From the NCBI GenBank assembly GCA_963836195.1, contig CAWIIX010000015.1, positions 1 to 64,000 on the forward strand: a DNA stretch of 64,000 nt, read 5' to 3'. The DNA is from Trebonia sp963836195. Its GTDB lineage: Bacteria; Actinomycetota; Actinomycetes; Streptosporangiales; Streptosporangiaceae. Position numbers and translations under genes: made by a program. Below are positions 58,041 through 64,000 of this stretch, one piece after another. Position 1 is the stretch's first letter, and every line of letters begins with the position of its first letter. The notes below the pieces were generated by a model, which ran no database searches, had not been told where the DNA came from, and worked only from the letters and a program-made list of their open reading frames with translations.

Positions 58041-59647
58041 GCGTCCCTCCGGCGCAGCAGGTAGACGGCTCCGCCGAGCGCGGCCAGCGCCCAGGCGCAG
58101 AGCACCGCGAAGCCGGCCCACGGCGCCAGCGGGTAGAACCCCGACACCGGCGCGTAGTAGGCCTGCACCTGCGGGTACTGCGGCGTCGCCTGCTGGACGG
58201 CGAAGGCGGCGGCCGGGGTGACCCGCAGCAACCAGTCCGCGACGCCGGCCGGCAGGATGAGGATGGCCGACAGGAAGTACGGCACCACGATCGCCGCGAA
58301 CACGATCGTGACCGCGGCGACGCTGCGGCGCACCATCGCGGCCACGGCGATGGTGAGGACGGCGACGACGGCGACAAGCGCCCCGGTGCCGACGATCATG
58401 CGCACCTCGGTCGGCCACGGCTCGGGGAAGATCTGCGATCCGCGCGAGTGCGCGAGAACGGTGCCGAGGATCACCGCGCCGACAGCGCCGAGCAGTCCCG
58501 CCACGAACGCGACCGCTCCGACCACAAGCGCCTTGGCCGCGAGGACCCGGCCCCGGCGCGGGCTGGCGGCCAGCGTGGTGCGGATCAGGCCGCGACGGTA
58601 CTCGGCGGTCATGAACATCGTCGCGACCACCGCCACCGCGATCAGCCCCACGAACGTGCCGATGAGGTAGGCGGCGACGGTGACCTCGGACAGGCCGGGC
58701 TCGCCCTGGGGGAGGGCGGGCGCGATGTCGCCCTGCCCGGTCACGGTGATCCGGCCGGACGCCTGCCGGAAGCCGCCGATCCCTTGCGCTTCTGCGGCCT
58801 GGTCGCCCTCGGTGTAGCCGCCGGTCCAGGTGCTGGCGGGCCACGCGCCGGACCGGCTGAGGTGATCAAAGTCGGCCGCGGACGCGGTTGAACCGCCGCC
58901 TCCCTGGGCGACCCCGGCGATGTTAACGGCCTTCGGGGGGAGGATCGGCGAGGCGGTGAACAGGCCGGCCTGGACGGTGGCAGGCAGACCCGCCAGCCGT
59001 ACCACGCCGACCGTCGTCCAGCTGACGCCGTCGGCGGAGTCATAGCCGGTGATCGTGTCGCCGTCACGGGTCAGCCTGAGCCAGCGCGGGCTCGCGGCCG
59101 AGACGGCACCGGGCAGGCCGGGCGCGTCGCCGGTGTAGTTCCACTGCATCCGCACCCCGTTGCCGCCGGTGGCCATCATCGCCGCGTACGCCGAGCCGGG
59201 GGAAACGCTCGACCTGATGATGATCCCGGCCTTGGACCACGGCACCAGGCCTGGCCGGTCCGGGGTCGCGCCGAACACCTGCCCGGCCGGCGGGAGCAGG
59301 CTGGTCAGCGCCGTCACCCGGACGGTGATGGTGCCGTTCCCGGCCAGCGGCTGCCGGACGAAGTAGAAGTTGTCGGTCACCGGCTCGCCGCCCGGTCCCA
59401 GCGTCAACGCGGGCCCGGACCCGCATCCCCCGCCGGTGCTGGCCGGCTCGCCCACCGACTGACAGGACTGGCTGGCGCCGCCGGCCGCGACGAAGAGCCC
59501 GATCCCGGCCGCGATCAGGATCGCGACGATCATGCCCGCGAGCCAGCCCCGGACGGTGCGGAACTTGGTCCACTCGGCGTGCAGCAGCTGCCCGAACCCA
59601 TCCCGCGCATCCTGCGCGGTCGAGCGATACGGCGTGATGGTGGTCAT
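58037..59647 (-). CDS. ABC-2 type permease carrying an extracellular DUF1349-like lectin-fold domain
   Basis: 536 residues. The same cytoplasmic start (LLHAEWTKFRTVRGW) and first helix as the other permease, but about 210 residues (about 65-275) are inserted outside the membrane before helix 2. The insert has NFYFVRQPLAGNGTITVRV, AGIIIRSSVSPGSAYAAM and TVQAGLFTASP, a concanavalin/DUF1349-like beta-sandwich. Helices 2-6 follow with AEYRRGLIRTTLAASPRRGRVLAAKA. The sandwich may sense or bind a glycan or the exporter cargo. Overlaps the ATPase gene as ATGA. Confidence 0.82.
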   Translation of the reverse strand: MTTITPYRSTAQDARDGFGQLLHAEWTKFRTVRGWLAGMIVAILIAAGIGLFVAAGGASQSCQSVGEPASTGGGCGSGPALTLGPGGEPVTDNFYFVRQPLAGNGTITVRVTALTSLLPPAGQVFGATPDRPGLVPWSKAGIIIRSSVSPGSAYAAMMATGGNGVRMQWNYTGDAPGLPGAVSAASPRWLRLTRDGDTITGYDSADGVSWTTVGVVRLAGLPATVQAGLFTASPILPPKAVNIAGVAQGGGGSTASAADFDHLSRSGAWPASTWTGGYTEGDQAAEAQGIGGFRQASGRITVTGQGDIAPALPQGEPGLSEVTVAAYLIGTFVGLIAVAVVATMFMTAEYRRGLIRTTLAASPRRGRVLAAKALVVGAVAFVAGLLGAVGAVILGTVLAHSRGSQIFPEPWPTEVRMIVGTGALVAVVAVLTIAVAAMVRRSVAAVTIVFAAIVVPYFLSAILILPAGVADWLLRVTPAAAFAVQQATPQYPQVQAYYAPVSGFYPLAPWAGFAVLCAWALAALGGAVYLLRRRDA

Positions 59648-60579
59648 GGCGCCGTTCCCTCGGCCACTCCGGCGGCGCGGTATTCCACCGCGTCGCGGGT
59701 GATCTCCATGTAGGCCTCCTCGAGGCTCGCCCGGTGCGCGGTCACCTCGGTGAAAGGGACACGGCCGGCGGTGAGAGCCGCCACGGTCCGTTCGGGGGAA
59801 AGGCCTTTGATCGTCAGGACATCGGGGGCGGTCGCCGCGACCTCGGCCCCCGCATGGGCGAGGACCGTCATCGCCTCGGCCCGCGCCGGGGTGTGCAGCT
59901 CGACCCGGTCATCGGAGGCGGCCGCGATCAGGTCGCGGACGCTGGCGTCGGCGATGACCTTGCCCCGGCCGACCACGACGAGGTGGTCGGCGGTGTCCTG
60001 CAGCTCGCTCATCAGGTGGCTGGAGACGAACACGGCCCGGCCCTGGGCGGCCAGCGCGCGCAGGAAACCGCGCATCCACCGGATGCCCTCGGGGTCCATC
60101 CCGTTGAACGGCTCGTCCATCATCAGCACGGGCGGGTCGCCGAGCAGGGCGGCGGCGATGCCGAGCCGCTGGCGCATGCCGAGCGAGTAGCCGCCGGCCT
60201 TCCGCCTGGCGGCCGACTCGAGCCCGGCCTGGGCGATCACCTGGTCGACCCGGGCCCGGCCGAGCCCCTGCGAGTGGGCCAGCCAGAGCAGGTGGTTGCG
60301 GGCGGTCCGGCCCGGCTGGAGCGCGCCCGCGTCGAGCAGCGCCCCGACGTGGCTGAGGGGACGGCGCAGGCTCTGGTAGGGCTGCCCGCCGATGAGGGCG
60401 GTCCCGTCGTCGGCCGCGTCGAGGCCGAGGACGACGCGCATCGTGGTGGACTTGCCGGCCCCGTTCGGGCCGACGAAGCCGGTCACCTGGCCGGGCTGGA
60501 CGGCGAAGGACATGCCGTCGAGCGCCAGCGTCGGCCCGAACCGCTTCCGCAGCCCGGCCACTTCGATCGTTGCTTCCAT
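59644..60579 (-). CDS. ABC transporter ATP-binding protein
   Basis: 311 residues from ATG 60579. Walker A GPNGAGKST, signature YSLGMRQRLG, Walker B LMMDEPFNGMDPEG and H-loop in VSSHLMSE: the DrrA/NatA-type set. The C-terminal part ends EVTAHRASLEEAYMEIT, typical of these drug-export ATPases. First gene of the exporter operon. A TAGCCT box eight bases before ATG may be its -10. Confidence 0.88.
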   Translation of the reverse strand: MEATIEVAGLRKRFGPTLALDGMSFAVQPGQVTGFVGPNGAGKSTTMRVVLGLDAADDGTALIGGQPYQSLRRPLSHVGALLDAGALQPGRTARNHLLWLAHSQGLGRARVDQVIAQAGLESAARRKAGGYSLGMRQRLGIAAALLGDPPVLMMDEPFNGMDPEGIRWMRGFLRALAAQGRAVFVSSHLMSELQDTADHLVVVGRGKVIADASVRDLIAAASDDRVELHTPARAEAMTVLAHAGAEVAATAPDVLTIKGLSPERTVAALTAGRVPFTEVTAHRASLEEAYMEITRDAVEYRAAGVAEGTAP

Positions 60580-60727
60580 GGTGACCGAGGCTAGGGTCCG
60601 GCGGCGGCCGCGGTCGTCACGCCTGAGGGCCGTCTTCGGCCTTGGCGGCGTCCCTCTTGCGAGGGACGGCGAGAATACCCGGCCAGGGGGACGCGGCCGG
60701 TCCGGCCTGCGGGGACAATGAGGGACG

Positions 60728-62005
60728 ATGACTTCTATGGCGACTGGACGGACCCGGCGGCGGATCACCGGGTCGCCGAGCGCGCTGGCGCTGGCCGGCG
60801 CGCTGCTTGCGCTGGCCGCGTTCGGCCAGGCGATCGCCCAGGGCCTCAGCCACACCGTGAACGCGACCGACGTCGGCGGCTCCGCCCCGTACACGGTGGC
60901 GCTCGCCCTGCTGGCGCTGGGCGCGACGGTCCCGCTGATCTTCCTGCGGCCGGTCGCGGCGGCGGTGGCGATCACCGCGGCGAGCGCGGGAGTGGTCGTC
61001 GCCTTCGGCACACCGACCGTGGCCGGACTGATCGCGCAGGTGATCGCCAGCTACCGGCTCGGGTGGACGCTGGGATTCGGCCGCGCCGCCCCGGCCGGCG
61101 ACGCGGGCTGGGCCGGCCGGGCCGCGGAGGCGGCCACCTCGGGCGGCGGCCAGCTGGTCGTCGCCGCCCTGGCGGCGCCGGTGCTCGTGCTCGCGCTGGC
61201 CTTCCACGGCGGCGCCGCGGCGGTGCTGCTCGCCGCGGCCGCTCCGATCGCGGTCGGCGCCGCGATCGCGTGGCGGGCCCGGGCCGAGGCGGCGCGGCAG
61301 AGCGCGGCCCGGACGATGCTGGCGGACACGCTGACCGAGCACCTCGCGCGCGGCGAACGGGCCCGCATCGCCCGCGAGCTGCACGACGTCGTCGCGCACC
61401 ACATCTCGATGATCGCGGTCCAGGCGGAGACCGCGCGGCTGACCACCCCGGGCCTGCCGGCGGCGGGGGCGCAGCGGTTCGCCGAGATCGGCGATACCGC
61501 CCGGTCAGGGCTGACCGAGATGCGCCGGCTGCTCGGCGTGCTCCGCGAGGACGTCGGCGACACGGTCGGCGACCGGCACCCGCAGCCCGGGCTGGCGCAG
61601 CTGGCCGAGCTGATCGACAGCGCCCGAGAGGCCTCGGGGGCGGCCGCCCGGCTGATCGTGTCCGGTCCGGTCACGCCGTTCGACCCCGGCGTCGAGCTGG
61701 CCGCCTACCGGATCGTGCAGGAGGCGCTCACGAACACAAGACGGCACGCCCCCGGGACCGCGGTCGACGTTGAACTCCGCTACTCCGGCAGCTCGCTGCG
61801 GCTGCGGGTCAGGGACAACGGCCCCGGCCCGGCGTCGTCCTTGGCGCCATCGCACTCGGCGTCGGCGGAAGGGCCCGGGCACGGGCTGCTCGGCATGCGC
61901 GAGCGGGCCGCCAGCGTCGGCGGGTCGCTGCGCACCGGCGCCGCCCCCGGCGGCGGGTTCCTGGTCGAGGCGGTGCTGCCCGCCGCCAAGCCGGAGGCGA
62001 CATGA
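60728..62005 (+). CDS. Sensor histidine kinase (HisKA_3, NarL type)
   Basis: 425 residues. Four or more N-terminal helices (about 20-180), then a DHp helix with the phosphorylated His219 in ARELHDVVAHHIS, and an HATPase with GLLGMRERAASVGG. It senses a membrane or envelope signal and phosphorylates the next gene's product. It diverges from the ABC exporter, which suggests that this exporter is the target. ATG 60728 after GAGGGACG; a later ATG at 60737 is possible. Confidence 0.87.
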   Translation: MTSMATGRTRRRITGSPSALALAGALLALAAFGQAIAQGLSHTVNATDVGGSAPYTVALALLALGATVPLIFLRPVAAAVAITAASAGVVVAFGTPTVAGLIAQVIASYRLGWTLGFGRAAPAGDAGWAGRAAEAATSGGGQLVVAALAAPVLVLALAFHGGAAAVLLAAAAPIAVGAAIAWRARAEAARQSAARTMLADTLTEHLARGERARIARELHDVVAHHISMIAVQAETARLTTPGLPAAGAQRFAEIGDTARSGLTEMRRLLGVLREDVGDTVGDRHPQPGLAQLAELIDSAREASGAAARLIVSGPVTPFDPGVELAAYRIVQEALTNTRRHAPGTAVDVELRYSGSSLRLRVRDNGPGPASSLAPSHSASAEGPGHGLLGMRERAASVGGSLRTGAAPGGGFLVEAVLPAAKPEAT

Positions 62006-62712
62006 CGCGGGGCGATGTCATCGGCATCGTGGTGGCCGACGATCACGAGGTGGTGCGGGCGGGCTTCGCGGCGCTGCTCGACACCCAGCCGGACTTCACC
62101 GTGCTCGGCACCGCCGCCGACGGGGCCGAGGCGGTGCGGGTCTGCCGCTCGACCCGGCCTGACGTGGTGCTGATGGACGTCCGGATGCCCGGCACCGACG
62201 GCATCGAGGCGACCCGGCAGCTCGCGCTGGAGGCCGAGCACTCGCCCCGGGTGCTGATCCTGACCACGTTCGACCTGGACGAGTACGTCTTCGACGCGCT
62301 GCGGGCGGGCGCGAGCGGGTTCCTGCTCAAGGACGTCACCGCCGAGCGGCTGTTCGAGGGCGTCCGCGTCGTCGCGTCCGGCGACGCGCTGCTCGCGCCG
62401 GGGATCACCCGTCGGCTGATCAGCGAGTTCGCCCGGATCCGGCCACACGCTGCGGCGACCGGGACCGGGGCCGGCGCCGGCGCCGGCGCGTCGGCGGCGC
62501 TGCGCACGCTCACCCCGCGCGAGACCGAGGTGCTCCGGCTGGTCGCCGCGGGCCTGTCCAACGCGGAGATCGCGGCCCGGCTGGTGGTGACCGAGGACAC
62601 CGTCAAGACCCACGTCAGCCGGACGCTGGGCAAGCTCGGCCTCCGCGACCGCACCCAGGCGGTGGTCACCGCCTACGAGTCCGGCCTGGTCGTCCCCGCC
62701 CGGGAGAGGTAA
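62002..62712 (+). CDS. NarL/LuxR-type response regulator
   Basis: 236 residues, ATGA overlap with the kinase. Receiver domain with phospho-acceptor Asp59 (LMDVRMPG) and acidic DD at 13-14. A Gly/Ala-rich linker (TGTGAGAGAGAS) leads to the LuxR helix-turn-helix (TPRETEVLRLVAAGLSNAEIAARLVVTEDTVKTHVSRTLGKL). Activates or represses the divergent ABC-2 exporter, as such pairs do around antibiotic-responsive exporters. Confidence 0.9.
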   Translation: MTRGDVIGIVVADDHEVVRAGFAALLDTQPDFTVLGTAADGAEAVRVCRSTRPDVVLMDVRMPGTDGIEATRQLALEAEHSPRVLILTTFDLDEYVFDALRAGASGFLLKDVTAERLFEGVRVVASGDALLAPGITRRLISEFARIRPHAAATGTGAGAGAGASAALRTLTPRETEVLRLVAAGLSNAEIAARLVVTEDTVKTHVSRTLGKLGLRDRTQAVVTAYESGLVVPARER

Positions 62713-62717
62713 GAACC

Positions 62718-63290
62718 TCACACAGGAGCCAGGAGCATGAGGACTTCGTCGCGATCGCCGTGGTCAAAGCGGAGCGCACCCGGCCATCGGCCGATCTCCC
62801 GCCAGCCGAGTCGGCCGTAGAAGTCCTCGAGTCCTTCCCCGCCTCGTGCTTCGAGTCGGAGCTGCTCGAGGCCCAGTTCGTCACGGGCAACGTCACGAAC
62901 GCGGTGCATCAGCGCGGCGCCGATACCTCGGCCCCGAAAGTCGGGGTGGGTCTGAACCCGTTTGACCGTGCCCCAGTGCGGAACGACCCGGTCCCGGTGC
63001 CGGCTCAGGCTCAGCCAGCCCGCGAGGACTCCGCCGGATGTGGCCAGCAAGATCTGGCTGTACTCGGGATCAAGGCCGGCGATGAGCCGATCTGCGACCG
63101 GTGTCACGTCATCGACGCCGACCGGAGGAAACGGGAAGCCGACCGCTCCGCCGTTGTTGGCCACGGTCATCCAGCAGTTGACCAGCTCACGGGTCGTCTC
63201 CGGGGTCATGTCCTGCGGGCGCCTGGCCTGAACGATCTCGACCAAGGCGGGCTCGGTGCGGGCCGACCGGGTCACGGGGTCTGGCGTCAC
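62718..63290 (-). CDS. GNAT family N-acetyltransferase
   Basis: About 190 residues from GTG 63290, overlapping the upstream stop as GTGA. Acetyl-CoA loop VQTHPDFRGRGIGAALMHRV and later LRLEARGGEGLEDFYGRLGWREIGR. Typical of GNATs acting on small amines or antibiotics; the substrate is unknown. Upstream in-frame sequence belongs to another gene and is excluded. Confidence 0.83.
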   Translation of the reverse strand: MTPDPVTRSARTEPALVEIVQARRPQDMTPETTRELVNCWMTVANNGGAVGFPFPPVGVDDVTPVADRLIAGLDPEYSQILLATSGGVLAGWLSLSRHRDRVVPHWGTVKRVQTHPDFRGRGIGAALMHRVRDVARDELGLEQLRLEARGGEGLEDFYGRLGWREIGRWPGALRFDHGDRDEVLMLLAPV

Positions 63291-63736
63291 GGGTGGCAAT
63301 GGCCGTCCTCCGCCGACGCCGACGCCGACGCCGACGGCGCCAGGTCGATCGCCGGGTTCCGGTCGAAGAAGCCGAACGGCTTGAGCGTGAACCCGGTGTA
63401 CTCCACCGGCATGACCGGATCGTCCACGTGAACGGCCGACATGTCGGTCAGGCCCCGCCGGGCGAGCGCCGCCTGGAACGCGGGCGCCTGCTTGATCCGC
63501 TCGCTGTCGGCCTTGAACTGCTCGCCGGTGACCAGCGGGAACACTCCGGGCGCGGGCACCGCGGTGGTCACCCGGGCGGTCTCGTCCAGCGTCACCGTCA
63601 CCAGCCAGGTCAGTTGCCTGGGCCGCTCGTAGACCACGCACAGGGCCTCGCGCGGCACCGGCCGACCGCCCTCGTCCCACCCGCGCACGGCCTCCTTGGC
63701 CGTCTTTTCCTGCGAACGGACCGTGCTGACTGTCAT
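63287..63736 (-). pseudogene. Copper amine oxidase remnant with the catalytic core deleted
   Basis: 149 codons from ATG 63736 (GTG 63772 also possible). The N-terminal part matches the CAO N3 domain (REALCVVYERPRQLTWLV, AALARRGLTDM). It jumps without frame loss to the extreme CAO C-terminus (DDPVMPVEYTGFTLKPFGFFDRNPAIDL). The topaquinone Tyr, copper His residues and about 400 residues of core are absent, so no amine oxidation is possible. An Ala/Ser repeat ends the frame, overlapping GTG of the GNAT. Confidence 0.78.
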
Positions 63737-63799
63737 GACGCGATTACTCCAGCTCGTGGTGGGGACGGCCACGTCATTATCTGCCCGGAGCGGACACTT

Positions 63800-63824
63800 C
63801 GGACACCTGCCCAGCCGGTGTCCG
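63800..63824. terminator. 8-bp perfect inverted repeat
   Basis: CGGACACC/GGTGTCCG around a 9-base loop, in the gap between two minus-strand genes. CGGACAC also repeats directly just before it. It could be a terminator for the dehydrogenase or an operator for the amine oxidase remnant. Confidence 0.5.
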
Positions 63825-63838
63825 ACGTGGCGCTCTCG

Positions 63839-64000
63839 TCAGAACGTCAGCACCAGGCGGCCCCGGACGCCGCCTGCTTGCAGGCGCCGGTGCGCCTCGG
63901 CCGCCCGGTCGGCCGGCAGGACCTCCGCGATCCGCAGCGTGAGCACGCCCTTGGTGACCAGGTCGGCCAGCTCGGCGATGCGGTGCCCCTCGTGCAGGTG
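63839..64000 (-). CDS. C-terminal part of a zinc-type/quinone NADP-dependent oxidoreductase (partial)
   Basis: The last 53 codons up to TGA 63839-63841 are in the window; the N-terminus is outside. VTKGVLTLRIAEVLPADRAAEAHRRLQAGGVRGRLVLTF is the standard C-terminal signature of MDR-type quinone reductases. Confidence 0.75.
   Translation of the reverse strand, partial: HLHEGHRIAELADLVTKGVLTLRIAEVLPADRAAEAHRRLQAGGVRGRLVLTF

Noticed and set aside
1..64000. tRNA, rRNA, prophage, integrase, transposase or biosynthetic core genes
   Set aside because: None could be recognised on either strand; the ABC exporter at 14010 has no nearby precursor peptide or modifying enzyme.

Overview
The window is about 70 % G+C, with dense tandem genes, GTG starts, 4-base ATGA/GTGA overlaps and many actinobacterial families (mycofactocin-coupled dehydrogenases, GH15, ROK, YtrA-type GntR, HisKA_3/LuxR pairs). 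It most likely comes from a filamentous soil actinomycete of the Streptosporangiaceae/Catenulispora kind. The species cannot be read from the sequence. No rRNA, tRNA, CRISPR array, integrase or transposase was seen.

Layout. 1-1158: frameshifted, partial zinc-ribbon membrane protein. 1508-6409: catabolic operon (family III CoA-transferase, Ltp2-like thiolase, DUF35 partner, mycofactocin-type SDR, NDMA-type zinc alcohol dehydrogenase). 6522-13645: envelope genes (polytopic membrane protein, serine hydrolase, zinc-ribbon paralogue of gene 1, D-Ala-D-Ala carboxypeptidase), an internally deleted livF remnant and a GNAT. 13646-17881: C-rich tract, hairpin, ABC exporter, GH15. 17894-21606: small genes and a divergent LysR/MFS pair. 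21614-24022: GntR/ABC-2 exporter cassette. 24296-27893: OpuC-type compatible-solute importer, followed by an enolase-superfamily remnant. 28307-30775: VOC protein, methionine aminopeptidase and an unrecognised protein. 31040-33522: accessory-free urease-like UreC and UreAB fusion. 33549-35821: dehydrogenase and MFS. 36034-36788: small ORF and NlpC/P60 protein. 36880-45416: TetR, MFS, Rieske oxygenase and a complete Liv-type importer. 45792-57223: ROK regulator and secreted glycan-binding proteins (GH64, CBM/FN3 protein, propeller-malectin protein, lipoprotein, Tat-exported protein). 57174-62712: ABC-2 exporter facing a two-component system. 62718-64000: GNAT, internally deleted copper amine oxidase and a partial oxidoreductase.

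How the genes work together. Two catabolic units stand out. One activates a carboxylic acid as a CoA ester, cleaves its side chain and oxidises the alcohol or aldehyde products. The other imports a small (probably aromatic) acid through Liv and hydroxylates it with a Rieske oxygenase. The ROK/secreted-protein cluster looks like a beta-glucan or fungal-wall binding and attack system. It lacks an obvious import transporter here and is the best candidate for a little-described system.

Two cross-cutting patterns deserve attention. First, three unrelated genes (livF, an enolase-superfamily gene, a copper amine oxidase) survive only as their N- and C-terminal ends joined after loss of the centre. 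Second, four probable single-base frameshifts, mostly in G/C-rich or repetitive runs, may be sequencing errors or real decay. Six starts sit exactly six bases after a TAnnnT-like -10 box, suggesting leaderless transcripts.
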